DNA of 64,000 nt from an uncultured Rhodoferax sp. (GTDB lineage: Bacteria; Pseudomonadota; Gammaproteobacteria; Burkholderiales; Burkholderiaceae_C). Location: NCBI RefSeq assembly GCF_946221635.1, contig NZ_CAMIHB010000002.1, forward strand, positions 62,001 through 126,000, given 5' to 3'. Of this stretch, positions 17,618 to 26,562 are shown one piece after another (within the stretch, counting starts at the first letter, position 1; the number at the start of each line of letters is the position of its first letter). The position numbers and the translations under genes were made by a program. The notes beneath the pieces are model-generated. The model saw nothing but the letters and a program-made list of their open reading frames with translations. It was not told the origin of the DNA and searched no databases.

Positions 17618-18481
17618 ATGAGCACCCACACCTCCACCGAGATAGACCCCGCCTTGCTGGCGGGCAACCGCAAGTCCCTGGCAGGCTACCAGGCCCGCCA
17701 CTTCCAATGGCACTGCGAGAACGGCGTAGCCACCATCACGCTGTCGCGCCCGGAGCGCAAGAACCCGCTGACCTTTGACTCCTACGCCGAGCTGCGGGAT
17801 CTGTTCGCCCAACTGCGCCATGCGTGCGATGTCCACGTGGTCGTGCTGCACGGCTCGGGAGACAACTTCTGCTCGGGTGGCGACGTGCACGAGATCATCG
17901 GTCCGCTGGTGCAACTGGCCATGCCGGAGCTGCTGATGTTCACGCGCATGACCGGCGAGCTGGTCAAGACCATGCGTGCCTGCCCGCAGCCCATCATCGC
18001 GGCGATCGACGGCATCTGCGCGGGCGCCGGTGCCATCATGGCCATGGCCTCGGATTTGCGCGTAGGCACTGTGCGTAGCAAGACGGCCTTCTTGTTCAAT
18101 CGCGTCGGCTTGGCCGGCTGTGACATGGGTGCCTGCGCCATGCTGCCACGCATCATCGGCCAGGGGCGCGCCAGCGACTGGCTCTACAGCGGCCGCGCCA
18201 TTGGTGGCGAAGAGGCAGAGCGCAGCGGCTTTCTGAATCGGCTGGTTGCGCCCGAGCAATTGCTGGAGTCGGCACAGGGTTGGGCGCGCGACATCGCAGC
18301 TGGCCCGACGTTTGCTAACGGTATCACCAAGACCATGCTGCACCAGGAGTGGAATATGTCGGTGGACCAGGCCATCGAAGCCGAAGCCCAGGCGCAGGCG
18401 ATCTGCATGATGACCGAAGACTTCAACCGCGCCTACCAGGCCTTTGTGGCCAAGCAAAAACCCGTGTTCCAGGGCAACTGA
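17618..18481 (+). CDS. Crotonase-fold (enoyl-CoA hydratase family) protein lacking both hydratase glutamates
   Basis: A 287-residue crotonase. The CoA and oxyanion features are present (FCSGGDVHEI near 84-93, DGICAGAGA at 131-139). Aligned by eye to rat enoyl-CoA hydratase, the positions of Glu144 and Glu164 are Ile140 and Arg162, and an Asp169 sits where the hydratase has the Pro of its PGAGG motif. Such a site is not expected to hydrate enoyl-CoA. Crotonase-fold ring hydrolases and isomerases also depart from the two-Glu pattern, so a ring-opening step on the alicyclic CoA thioester is possible (inference). It starts 26 nt after marR. Confidence 0.88.
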   Translation: MSTHTSTEIDPALLAGNRKSLAGYQARHFQWHCENGVATITLSRPERKNPLTFDSYAELRDLFAQLRHACDVHVVVLHGSGDNFCSGGDVHEIIGPLVQLAMPELLMFTRMTGELVKTMRACPQPIIAAIDGICAGAGAIMAMASDLRVGTVRSKTAFLFNRVGLAGCDMGACAMLPRIIGQGRASDWLYSGRAIGGEEAERSGFLNRLVAPEQLLESAQGWARDIAAGPTFANGITKTMLHQEWNMSVDQAIEAEAQAQAICMMTEDFNRAYQAFVAKQKPVFQGN

Positions 18482-18495
18482 GCGGACGCCACACC

Positions 18496-19674
18496 ATGCG
18501 TGATACCACCTACCTCCAATGGCCGTTCTTCGAGCCACGCCATGCCGAGCTGGCCCACACGCTCGACGCCTGGGCGGCTGGGCATGTGGCGCACCAGCAT
18601 GGCTCCGATGTGGACGCCATGTGCCGTAGTCTGGTGCGCAGTCTGGGCCAGGCCGGCTGGCTGCAGCATGCCGTGGGTGGCACCGCGTACGGCGGCGCGC
18701 GTGAGGCCATCGACACGCGCGCCATCTGCCTGATCCGTGAGACGCTGGCGCGCCACAATGGCCTGGCCGACTTCGCATTCGCGATGCAGGGCCTGGGCTC
18801 GGGCGCCATCAGTCTGGCTGGCAGCCACGCGCAGAAAAGCGCGTATCTACCCCGCGTGGCAGCGGGTGAAGCCATTGCCGCCTTCGCACTTTCCGAGCCG
18901 GAGGCCGGTTCCGATGTGGCAGCCATGCAGTGCAGCGCGCGCATTGAGGGTGACTACGCCGTGCTCAACGGTTGCAAGACCTGGATCTCCAACGGCGGCA
19001 TTGCCGACTTCTATGTGGTGTTTGCGCGCAGCGACGAAGCCCCGGGCGCGCGCGGCATCAGCGCGTTCATCGTCGACGCCAACACACCGGGTTTCAGCGT
19101 ACCCGAGCGCATCCATGTGATCGCCCCGCACCCGCTGGGGCGGCTGCGCTTTGACAACTGTCGCATTCCGCTGACCCAGCGCGTGGGCGGCGCTGGCGAA
19201 GGCTTCAAGGTGGCCATGCGCACGCTCGATGTGTTTCGCACCTCCGTGGCGGCCGCAGCGTTGGGCTTCGCACGCTGTGCGTTGGACGAGGGGCTGCAGC
19301 GGGCCACGACGCGCAAGCTGTTTCAGCAGACGTTGGCCGACTTTCAGCTGACCCAGGCCAAGCTCGCGCAAATGGCCACCACCATCGACAGCTCCGCGTT
19401 GCTGGTGTACCGCGCCGCCTGGCAGCGCGACCAGGGCCGGCCCGTGACCAAGGAGGCCGCGATGGCCAAGATGGTCAGCACCGAAGGCGCGCAGCAGGTC
19501 ATCGACGCGGCGGTGCAGCTATGGGGCGGCATGGGGGTGGTCAGTGAGGTGCCGGTAGAGCGCCTCTACCGCGAGATACGCGCACTGCGTATCTACGAGG
19601 GGGCGACCGAAGTGCAGCAACTCATCATCGCCCGCGAACTGCTCAAGGAAGTCGGCCACATGGCCGCCAAGTAG
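18496..19674 (+). CDS. Acyl-CoA dehydrogenase
   Basis: A 392-residue FAD acyl-CoA dehydrogenase with FALSEPEAGSDVAAM near 132-146, the flavin-contact segment KTWISNGGIADFYVVF and the catalytic-base region RIYEGATEVQQL near 368. It starts 14 nt after the crotonase gene. In the cluster it would introduce the alpha,beta double bond in a saturated or ring-opened CoA thioester. The exact acyl group cannot be read from sequence. An earlier in-frame start would overlap the crotonase gene by more than 130 nt and is rejected. Confidence 0.9.
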   Translation: MRDTTYLQWPFFEPRHAELAHTLDAWAAGHVAHQHGSDVDAMCRSLVRSLGQAGWLQHAVGGTAYGGAREAIDTRAICLIRETLARHNGLADFAFAMQGLGSGAISLAGSHAQKSAYLPRVAAGEAIAAFALSEPEAGSDVAAMQCSARIEGDYAVLNGCKTWISNGGIADFYVVFARSDEAPGARGISAFIVDANTPGFSVPERIHVIAPHPLGRLRFDNCRIPLTQRVGGAGEGFKVAMRTLDVFRTSVAAAALGFARCALDEGLQRATTRKLFQQTLADFQLTQAKLAQMATTIDSSALLVYRAAWQRDQGRPVTKEAAMAKMVSTEGAQQVIDAAVQLWGGMGVVSEVPVERLYREIRALRIYEGATEVQQLIIARELLKEVGHMAAK

Positions 19675-19716
19675 TCCAGAAGTAGCCCCGAACTGCAGAA
19701 GATTCCGGAGACGTCC

Positions 19717-21324
19717 ATGCCCACGGCCCACCTCGACACCTTTGCGCACGACAACCTTCCCCCTGCGGCGCTGCAACCGGAATTTCTGTTCAATCTGCCC
19801 GAGCTGCAGTTCCCTGAGCAGCTCAACTGCGCCACCGAACTGCTGGACCGCCATGTGCGCGAAGGCCGTGGTGATCGCTTGTGCGTGCGCGGTCCCAAAG
19901 AACGCTGGACCTACCGTGACCTGTGGGAGCGCGCCAACCGTATTGCCCATGTGCTGGTACGCGATATGGGGCTGGTACCCGGCAACCGCGTGCTTCTGCA
20001 TGCCCCCAATACGCCGATGATGGTGGCGTGCTGGTTTGGCATCGTCAAAGCCGGCGGCATTGTGGTGGCCACCATGCCGCTGCTGCGCGCCAAGGAACTC
20101 AAGCCGATTCTGGAAATCGCAGCGATCAGCCATGCCTTGTGCGATGCCGCGCTGGTGCAGGAGCTGGAGGGGGCAGCACAGTGCGTGCCCGGCCTGCGCG
20201 CCATGCGCTGCTTCAACACCGCAGGCCCGCAGTCGCTGGAGACCGCCATGCAGACGCAGGCGCCGGAGTTCGACAATGCAGACACTGCGGCCGACGACAC
20301 CTGCCTGATCGGCTTTACCAGCGGCACCACGGGCGTGCCCAAGGCGACCATGCATTTCCACCGGGACGTGATGGCCATCTGCGCCTGCTGGCCGCGTTCG
20401 GTGCTCAAGGCGAATGCAGATGACGTCTTCATTGGCAGCCCGCCACTGGGTTTTACCTTCGGTTTGGGCGGCCTGGTGCTGTTCCCCATGTCCATAGGCG
20501 CCTCCACGGTGCTGCTGGAGAAGGCCGGTCCGTCGCAGCTCTTTGACGGTATCCGCGACTACGGCGCCACGGTTGTTTTCACCGCGCCCACTTCCTATCG
20601 CACGCTGGCAGCGCGTGGTGCCGAACTGCGGGCCACCCGGTTGCGCAAGTGCGTTTCTGCCGGTGAGGCCCTGCCCGCGTCCACGCGCACGCTGTGGCGC
20701 GAGGCCACGGGCATCGAACTGATTGATGGCATCGGTGCGACGGAGATGCTGCACATCTTCATCTCTGCCGACGAGGCGCATGCGCGCGGCGGCGCCACTG
20801 GTACCGTGGTGCCTGGCTACGAGGCCTGCGTGCTCGACGATGACGGCAAGCCTGTGCCGCCCGGCACCGTGGGCAAGCTCGCCGTGCGTGGCCCCACCGG
20901 CTGCCGCTACCTCAACGATGCGCGCCAGCAGGCGTATGTGAAGAACGGCTGGAACATGACGGGCGACGCCTATGTGATGGATGCGCAGGGCTATTTCATC
21001 TACCAGTCGCGTACCGATGACATGATCATTTCTGCGGGCTACAACATTGCCGCGCCCGAAGTGGAGGACGGCTTGATGCTGCACCCGGCGGTGACCGAGT
21101 GTGCGGTGATTGGTGTGCCGGATGCCGAGCGCGGGCAGATCGTCAAGGCCTTTGTGGTGCTGGGCCCTGATGTCGCGGGCGATGCCGCCATGGTCAAGAC
21201 ACTGCAGGACTTTGTGAAGCAGTCGATCGCTCCCTACAAGTACCCGCGCGTCATCGAATTCGTCGACAAACTGCCCCGCACCCAGTCCGGCAAGCTGCAG
21301 CGCTTCCGATTGCGCGAATCTTGA
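19717..21324 (+). CDS. abmG: 2-Aminobenzoate-CoA ligase (benzoate-CoA ligase family)
   Basis: The 535-residue adenylate-forming ligase has the usual motifs in order: FTSGTTGVPKATMHFHRD near 204, DGIGATEMLHIF near 340, MTGDAYVMD, RTDDMIISAGYNIAAPEVE and the C-terminal lysine segment RTQSGKLQRF. The short N-terminal lead-in (NLPELQFPEQLNCATELLD) resembles benzoate- and 2-aminobenzoate-CoA ligases. It would activate anthranilate with ATP and CoA as the first step of the pathway. CCGGAG lies 6 nt before the ATG. It follows the acyl-CoA dehydrogenase by 42 nt. Benzoate or salicylate are alternative substrates. Confidence 0.85.
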   Translation: MPTAHLDTFAHDNLPPAALQPEFLFNLPELQFPEQLNCATELLDRHVREGRGDRLCVRGPKERWTYRDLWERANRIAHVLVRDMGLVPGNRVLLHAPNTPMMVACWFGIVKAGGIVVATMPLLRAKELKPILEIAAISHALCDAALVQELEGAAQCVPGLRAMRCFNTAGPQSLETAMQTQAPEFDNADTAADDTCLIGFTSGTTGVPKATMHFHRDVMAICACWPRSVLKANADDVFIGSPPLGFTFGLGGLVLFPMSIGASTVLLEKAGPSQLFDGIRDYGATVVFTAPTSYRTLAARGAELRATRLRKCVSAGEALPASTRTLWREATGIELIDGIGATEMLHIFISADEAHARGGATGTVVPGYEACVLDDDGKPVPPGTVGKLAVRGPTGCRYLNDARQQAYVKNGWNMTGDAYVMDAQGYFIYQSRTDDMIISAGYNIAAPEVEDGLMLHPAVTECAVIGVPDAERGQIVKAFVVLGPDVAGDAAMVKTLQDFVKQSIAPYKYPRVIEFVDKLPRTQSGKLQRFRLRES

Positions 21325-21377
21325 GGTCAGAATAGCCGTTTTCGTTCCATTTCACACCAACCTCTGAAAGGCTTCCC

Positions 21378-22571
21378 ATGTTTCCTGTCTCTCTGCATTC
21401 CTTGCGTGCAACCCTGGTCGCGGCTTGCGCGGCGACAGCCCTGGGTGCCTCGGCTCAAACCGGCGAGCCGGTCAAGGTGGGGCTGCTCAGCACGCTCTCG
21501 GGTCCGGGTGCGGGCTTGGGTGTAGACATCCGCGACGGTTTTCAGCTTGCGGTGAAGCTGGCGGGCAACAAGCTGGGCGGACGTCCGGCCGAGATCGTGG
21601 TGGCCGACGACCAGGCCAGCCCGGATGTGGGTCGCCAGACGGCCGACCGCCTGGTCAAGCGCGACAAGGTGGATTTCATGACGGGCATCGTGTTCTCCAA
21701 CGTCATGCTGGCCGTGGGCGCCCCCACCTTTGCGGCACAGACTTTTTACGTGAGCGCCAATGCCGGCCCCTCGCAGTACGCCGGTGAGCAGTGCAACCCC
21801 TACTTCTTCAGCGCCTCCTACCAGAACGACAACATGCACGAAGCGGCCGGCCAGGTGGTGCAGGAGAAGGGCTTCAAGCGCGTGGCGGTGATCGCGCCCA
21901 ACTACCCCGCCGGCAAAGATGCGATCGCCGGCTTCAAGCGTTTCTACAAGGGTGAAATCGCCTCGGAGGCGCTGCCCGCGCTCAACCAGCTCAACTTCGG
22001 CACCGAGCTGTCCCAGTTGCGCGCCTCCAAAGCCGACGCGGTCTATATCTTCCTGCCCGGTGGCATGGGCATCAACTTCATCAAGCAGTTCGTCGCGGCC
22101 GGCCTGTCCAAGGACATGACGCTGTTCGGACCCGGTTTCTCGGGCGATGAGGACGTGATCAAGGCGGTGGGCGAGCCCATGCTGGGCATGTTCAATACCA
22201 GCCAGTGGGGCCATGACATGGACAACGCGGCCAACAAGAAGTTTGTCGCCGAGTTCGAGAAGGAATACGGCCGTCTGCCCACGTTGTACGCGGCGCAGGG
22301 CTATGACGCGGCCCAGCTCATCAACGCCGCCGTGCGTGACACCAAGGGCAAGCTCGACGACAAAGCCGCCGTACGCAAGGCCCTGGAAGCCGCCAAATTC
22401 GACTCGGTGCGTGGCGCCTTCAAGTTCAACAGCAACCACTTCCCCATCCAGGACTACTACCTGCGCGTCATCACCAAGGACAGCAAGGGCCGTGTGACCA
22501 ATCGCCTCATGGGTGCGGTGCTCAAGAAGCACGCCGATGCCTATGTGGCCCAGTGCAAGATGCCCGGCTGA
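21378..22571 (+). CDS. ABC transporter substrate-binding protein (LivK type, aromatic acid uptake)
   Basis: A 397-residue periplasmic binding protein with a Sec signal peptide (cleavage near ALGASAQ) and the Peripla_BP_6 fold opening VKVGLLSTLSGPGAGLGVDI. The middle holds VVADDQASPDVGRQTADRL and YFFSASYQNDNMHEAAGQV. Binding proteins of this subgroup occur with aromatic acid catabolic genes, including the Azoarcus 2-aminobenzoate cluster, so anthranilate or a related aromatic acid is the likely ligand. The permease genes begin 142 nt downstream, after a GC-rich hairpin element. Confidence 0.9.
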   Translation: MFPVSLHSLRATLVAACAATALGASAQTGEPVKVGLLSTLSGPGAGLGVDIRDGFQLAVKLAGNKLGGRPAEIVVADDQASPDVGRQTADRLVKRDKVDFMTGIVFSNVMLAVGAPTFAAQTFYVSANAGPSQYAGEQCNPYFFSASYQNDNMHEAAGQVVQEKGFKRVAVIAPNYPAGKDAIAGFKRFYKGEIASEALPALNQLNFGTELSQLRASKADAVYIFLPGGMGINFIKQFVAAGLSKDMTLFGPGFSGDEDVIKAVGEPMLGMFNTSQWGHDMDNAANKKFVAEFEKEYGRLPTLYAAQGYDAAQLINAAVRDTKGKLDDKAAVRKALEAAKFDSVRGAFKFNSNHFPIQDYYLRVITKDSKGRVTNRLMGAVLKKHADAYVAQCKMPG

Positions 22572-22573
22572 TA

Positions 22574-22690
22574 TGAAGCACCCCCCGAGTCGCTGCGCGC
22601 CTCCCCCCACAAAGGGGGGCGCACCCTGGCAGCCCGGCAAAGCCGGTTCTGCGGGTGCCCCCGCGGGTGGCCGGCTGCGCGGCCCCTGAG
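22574..22690 (+). repeat. GC-rich hairpin repeat between binding protein and permease genes
   Basis: The spacer contains CCCCCC-ACAAA-GGGGGG (around 22606-22620) and GGCAGCCCGGCAAAGCCGG, then further C- and G-runs. A related element lies at 60436-60540, again directly after a binding-protein gene, and another begins at the right window edge. The C-run/G-run pair forms a strong stem in RNA. It is probably a dispersed REP-like element rather than a gene. Confidence 0.75.
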
Positions 22691-22713
22691 TTAATAGAAC
22701 AGAAACCCCCTCT

Positions 22714-23634
22714 ATGGATTCCATCCTTCTGCTGGAGCAGGCCTTCAACGGCCTGCAGTTTGGTCTGATGCTGTTTTTGCTGGCCGCCGGGCTGACGCTG
22801 GTGTTCGGCATCATGGACATGATCAACCTGGCGCACGGGTCGCTGTACATGGTGGGGGCCTACCTGATCGCCGCCATCACCGGCGCCACCGGCAGCTACT
22901 GGTGGGGCTTGCCGCTGGGGGTGCTGGGGGCGGGTGTGTTTGGCGCGCTGCTGGAGTTCAGCATCCTGCGCCACTTCTACCAGCGCGACCACCTCTCCCA
23001 GGTGCTGGGAACCTTCGCCATCCTGCTCATGTGCAACGAGGGCGTGCGTCTGGTCTGGGGTGCGCAGCCGGTGCCGCTGAACACGCCGGACAGCCTGTCC
23101 GGCCCGGTGGAACTGTTGCCGGGTTTCTTCTACTCCTCCTTCAGTCTCTTCATCATCGGCGTGGGGCTGTTGGTGGCGTTGCTCATGTACCTGCTGATCA
23201 CGCGCACGCGCCTGGGCATGCAGGTGCGCGCCGGTGCGGCCAACCGTGAAATGGCCATGGCCATGGGTGTCAATGTGCAGCGCCTCTTCACACTGGTGTT
23301 TGCCGTGGGCGCCGCGTTGTGTGGCGTGGCCGGCGGCATGCTGGGCCCGGTGCTGGCGGTGCAGGTAGGCATGGGCGAGAGCATCCTCATCATGGCCTTT
23401 GTGGTCATCGTCATCGGTGGCATCGGCTCCATTCGTGGCGCTTTCCTGGGCGCCCTCATCGTGGGCATCATCGACACCGCAGGCCGCACCTTCATGCCGC
23501 TGCTGTTTGCCCGCCTCATGTCGTCTGAGGCGGCTGCCAATGCGGCGCCCGCCGTGGCTTCCATCCTCATCTACCTGCTGATGGCCACCGTGCTCTTCTT
23601 CAAGCCACGCGGCTTGTTCCCCACCCATGGCTGA
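22714..23634 (+). CDS. Branched-chain-type ABC transporter permease (LivH)
   Basis: A 306-residue inner-membrane permease with about eight hydrophobic segments, starting with LMLFLLAAGLTLVFGIMDM and the conserved INLAHGSLYMVGAYL. The C-terminal cytoplasmic-loop region carries IVIGGIGSIRGAFLGALIVG, the segment that contacts the ATPase. It ends 8 nt inside the next permease gene, so the two are coupled. It imports the ligand of the binding protein encoded just before it. Confidence 0.92.
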   Translation: MDSILLLEQAFNGLQFGLMLFLLAAGLTLVFGIMDMINLAHGSLYMVGAYLIAAITGATGSYWWGLPLGVLGAGVFGALLEFSILRHFYQRDHLSQVLGTFAILLMCNEGVRLVWGAQPVPLNTPDSLSGPVELLPGFFYSSFSLFIIGVGLLVALLMYLLITRTRLGMQVRAGAANREMAMAMGVNVQRLFTLVFAVGAALCGVAGGMLGPVLAVQVGMGESILIMAFVVIVIGGIGSIRGAFLGALIVGIIDTAGRTFMPLLFARLMSSEAAANAAPAVASILIYLLMATVLFFKPRGLFPTHG

Positions 23635-24616
23635 TTCCACCCCCTCCAGCATCCTGGACCATTCGCTGCACGCGCGCTGGGCGCTGCCCCTGCTGGCGCT
23701 GCTGCTCGCCTTTCCGTGGCTGGCGGCGGCCACTGGGGCCGAGTTCTACGTCACGTTGGCCAGCCGCATCCTGATCTTTGCGCTGGCCGCCACCAGCCTG
23801 AACCTGATCCTGGGCTTTGGCGGCATGGTGAGCTTTGGTCACGCGGCCTTTGTCGGCCTGGGCGCCTATACCGTGGCGATCGCCATGCAGGAGGGCCTGG
23901 TCAGCGCCTGGTTCAGTTGGCCCCTGGCCATGGGGGTGAGCGCGCTGTGTGCGCTGCTCATCGGTGCCATCAGCCTGCGCACCCAGGGTGTGTACTTCAT
24001 CATGATCACGCTGGCCTTTGCGCAGATGCTCTATTTCCTGGTCGTCTCGCTCAAGTCCTATGGCGGTGACGACGGGCTGACCATGGCGGCCCGCTCGGCT
24101 GTGGCGCCCGGCCTGGACCTGGCGCGCGAGCGCGATTTCTACTACGTCACGCTGGTGCTCGTGGGCGCCGCCCTGCTGCTGGTGGCGCGCCTGCTCAATG
24201 CGCGCTTTGGCCACACGCTGCAGGCGATCCGCGAGAACGAGGTGCGCATGGTGGCCCTGGGCTTTTCCACCTACCGTTTCAAGCTGGTCGCCTTCACGCT
24301 GGCCGGTGCGCTGGCCGGGCTGGCCGGTGCGCTGATGGCCAACCTGGGCGGCTTCGTCAGCCCCGCGTTGATGCAGTGGAGCCAGTCGGGCATGCTGATG
24401 ATCATGGTCATCCTGGGCGGCGTGGGCTATCTCTATGGCGGCCTGGTCGGCGCGGTGTTCTTCCTGCTGCTCGAAGAGCTGCTGAGCCACTACACCATCC
24501 ACTGGCAGCTGGGCCTGGGCGCCGTGCTCTTGCTGCTGGTCATGGTCGCGCCCAACGGCCTGCTGAGCCTGCTGGCGCGCAAGCGCAAGGCCGAGACAGG
24601 AGCGGCCCATGGCTGA
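23627..24616 (+). CDS. Branched-chain-type ABC transporter permease (LivM)
   Basis: A 329-residue inner-membrane permease, rich in membrane segments, with the LivM signatures TSLNLILGFGGMVSFGHAAF and GVGYLYGGLVGAVFFLLLEE. It overlaps the LivH-type gene by 8 nt and the following ATPase gene by 8 nt. With these it forms the heterodimeric channel of the importer. Confidence 0.92.
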   Translation: MADSTPSSILDHSLHARWALPLLALLLAFPWLAAATGAEFYVTLASRILIFALAATSLNLILGFGGMVSFGHAAFVGLGAYTVAIAMQEGLVSAWFSWPLAMGVSALCALLIGAISLRTQGVYFIMITLAFAQMLYFLVVSLKSYGGDDGLTMAARSAVAPGLDLARERDFYYVTLVLVGAALLLVARLLNARFGHTLQAIRENEVRMVALGFSTYRFKLVAFTLAGALAGLAGALMANLGGFVSPALMQWSQSGMLMIMVILGGVGYLYGGLVGAVFFLLLEELLSHYTIHWQLGLGAVLLLLVMVAPNGLLSLLARKRKAETGAAHG

Positions 24617-25364
24617 GGTCATCCTGCACATTGAGCAGCTCGTCAAGCGTTTTGGCGGCCTGCTGGCGACCAACCATGCGGAGCTTCAGGTGGTACGCGG
24701 CAGCATCCATGCGCTCATCGGTCCCAATGGGGCCGGCAAGACCACGCTGATCCACCAGATCTCGGGCGCGCTGCAGCCCGATGCGGGCCGCGTGCATTTC
24801 CTGGGGCGGGACATCACGCGCGTGCCCATGCACCAGCGTGCGCTGGGCGGCCTGGTGCGCTCCTACCAGATCACCAGCATCTTCAAGAAGCTTTCGGTGC
24901 AGGACAACCTGGCCCTGGCGGTGCAGTCGCGCAGCGGCAGCAGCATGCGCTTTTGGCAAGCGGCGCGGGCCGAGTCCGCGCGCTACGCGCAAGCCGCGGC
25001 CGTGGCTGAGCGTATCGGCCTGGTGGCCCAGTTGAAGACAACAGCGGGTGCGCTCTCGCACGGCCAGCAGCGCCAGCTCGAACTGGGCCTGGCGCTGGCG
25101 TTGGAGCCGCAATTGCTGTTGCTGGACGAGCCCATGGCCGGCATGGGCCCGGACGAATCCGAAAACATGGTGGCGCTGCTGCACAGCCTGCGTGGCAGCT
25201 GCACCATTTTGCTGGTGGAGCACGACATGGACGCCGTGTTCCGCCTGGCCGACCGTATCTCCACCCTGGTCTCGGGCAGGGTGATTGCCACCGGCACGGC
25301 CCAGGAGGTCCGCGACAACCCGGCCGTGCGCCAGGCCTATCTGGGCGACGAGGCAGAACATTGA
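24609..25364 (+). CDS. ABC transporter ATP-binding protein (LivG)
   Basis: A 251-residue ATPase. Walker A is GPNGAGKTTLIHQ near 38, the signature is the variant LSHGQQRQLELGLAL (usual LSxGxQ), Walker B is LLLLDEPMAGMGPDES, and the switch His is in VEHDMDAVF. The family-specific LVRSYQITSIFKKLSVQDNL is also present. It overlaps the LivM-type gene at the start and the LivF-type gene at the stop. It powers uptake by the cluster's importer. Confidence 0.92.
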   Translation: MAEVILHIEQLVKRFGGLLATNHAELQVVRGSIHALIGPNGAGKTTLIHQISGALQPDAGRVHFLGRDITRVPMHQRALGGLVRSYQITSIFKKLSVQDNLALAVQSRSGSSMRFWQAARAESARYAQAAAVAERIGLVAQLKTTAGALSHGQQRQLELGLALALEPQLLLLDEPMAGMGPDESENMVALLHSLRGSCTILLVEHDMDAVFRLADRISTLVSGRVIATGTAQEVRDNPAVRQAYLGDEAEH

Positions 25365-26089
25365 AGCAGGGCATTGCTGTGGACACATTGCTGGAAATCG
25401 ACAATCTGCACACCGCCTACGGGGCCAGCCAGATCCTGTTCGGGGTGGGGCTGTCCATGCGCGCGGGTGAAGTCACCACGCTGCTGGGCCGCAATGGCAT
25501 GGGCAAGACCACGACGGTGCGCTCCATTCTGGGGTTGACCCCGTCCACGGGCGGGACCATCCGCTTCCTGGGCGAGCGCATCGACGGCTTGCGCGCCGAC
25601 CGCATTGCACGCATGGGCATGGCCGTGGTGCCCGAGGGGCGCATGATTTTTGCCACGCTCTCGGTGCAGGAAAACCTGCTGGCGTTTGCGGGCAACCGCT
25701 GTGCAAGCCGAGAACCCTGGACGCTGGAGCGCGTCTACCACCTGTTTCCGCGCCTCAAGGAGCGCGCGCGCAACATGGGCAACCAGCTTTCCGGCGGCGA
25801 GCAGCAGATGCTGGCCATTGGCCGCGCCCTCATGACCAATCCGCACCTGCTGATCCTGGACGAGGCCACCGAGGGCCTGGCGCCGCTGATCCGCGAAGAC
25901 ATCTGGCGCTGCCTGGCCACGCTCAAGCAGGCCGGGCAGAGCATTCTGGTGATCGACAAATACGTGCAGCGCCTCGTTGCCCTGGCCGATCACCACACGG
26001 TGCTGGAGCGTGGACGCGTGGTCTGGACAGGCGACTCCGCCACGCTGGCCGCCCAGCCCGATGTCTGGCACCGCTATATCGGAGTCTGA
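25361..26089 (+). CDS. ABC transporter ATP-binding protein (LivF)
   Basis: The second ATPase of the importer, about 242 residues. Walker A is LLGRNGMGKTTTVRS, the signature is QLSGGEQQMLAIGRAL and Walker B is LLILDEATEGLAPLI. The switch His of related ATPases is not obvious: the segment reads ILVIDKYVQRLVALADHH, where most LivF proteins have VEQN or similar. Two starts are possible, a TTG at 25361 that overlaps the previous stop (GAGG 7 nt upstream) and a GTG at 25379 (AGGG 7 nt upstream). The thioesterase gene follows after 2 nt. Confidence 0.9.
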   Translation: MKQGIAVDTLLEIDNLHTAYGASQILFGVGLSMRAGEVTTLLGRNGMGKTTTVRSILGLTPSTGGTIRFLGERIDGLRADRIARMGMAVVPEGRMIFATLSVQENLLAFAGNRCASREPWTLERVYHLFPRLKERARNMGNQLSGGEQQMLAIGRALMTNPHLLILDEATEGLAPLIREDIWRCLATLKQAGQSILVIDKYVQRLVALADHHTVLERGRVVWTGDSATLAAQPDVWHRYIGV

Positions 26090-26091
26090 GC

Positions 26092-26562
26092 ATGGATGGC
26101 GCCGCGTCCTCAGCCGTTTTCCGCGTCCAGCGTCTGGTGCGATTCTCTGACTGCGACCCCGCCGGCATGGTGTTCTATCCGCAGTACTTCGTCATGCTCA
26201 ACGGCCTGGTGGAAGACTGGTTCACCCAAGGGCTGCAGGTCAACTACGCCGAGTTTCTGGGTGCGCGCCGCCTGGGCCTGCCCATGGCCTCGCTGCAATG
26301 CGACTTCAAGGTGCCCAGCCGCATGGGCGAAACCATCACCCTGGCGTTGCGCCTGCTGCGTCAGGGGCGGCGCTCCCTCACCTTGGGCATTGACTGCACC
26401 GGCGCCGCACCAGGCGTGGACGCTGGGACGGACCTGCGCTGGCGCGCCCAGGCCGTCATCGTCAGCACCTCGCTGGCGCATGACGGTTCGATTCCCCTTC
26501 CCGACGACGTGCTGCAAGGCATTGCGCGTTGGCAACAACAACGATCAGGAGACACAGCATGA
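26092..26562 (+). CDS. Hotdog-fold acyl-CoA thioesterase (4-hydroxybenzoyl-CoA thioesterase family)
   Basis: A 156-residue protein with FSDCDPAGMVFYPQYF at 19-34. Asp22 in the DPAG motif corresponds to the catalytic Asp of Pseudomonas-type 4-hydroxybenzoyl-CoA thioesterase. It may release free acid and CoA from dead-end or excess aromatic CoA thioesters, or act as a pathway step. If the monooxygenase made a gentisyl-type CoA ester this enzyme would free it, but no gentisate dioxygenase gene is present here. It overlaps the Rid gene by 4 nt (ATGA). Confidence 0.88.
   Translation: MDGAASSAVFRVQRLVRFSDCDPAGMVFYPQYFVMLNGLVEDWFTQGLQVNYAEFLGARRLGLPMASLQCDFKVPSRMGETITLALRLLRQGRRSLTLGIDCTGAAPGVDAGTDLRWRAQAVIVSTSLAHDGSIPLPDDVLQGIARWQQQRSGDTA

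Noticed and set aside
13932..26562. Salicylate-to-gentisate reading of the cluster (salicylyl-CoA 5-hydroxylase plus thioesterase)
   Set aside because: There is no gentisate dioxygenase or downstream gentisate gene, while the ligase type, Rid protein, MarR gene and beta-oxidation genes match the 2-aminobenzoate clusters; kept only as an alternative.
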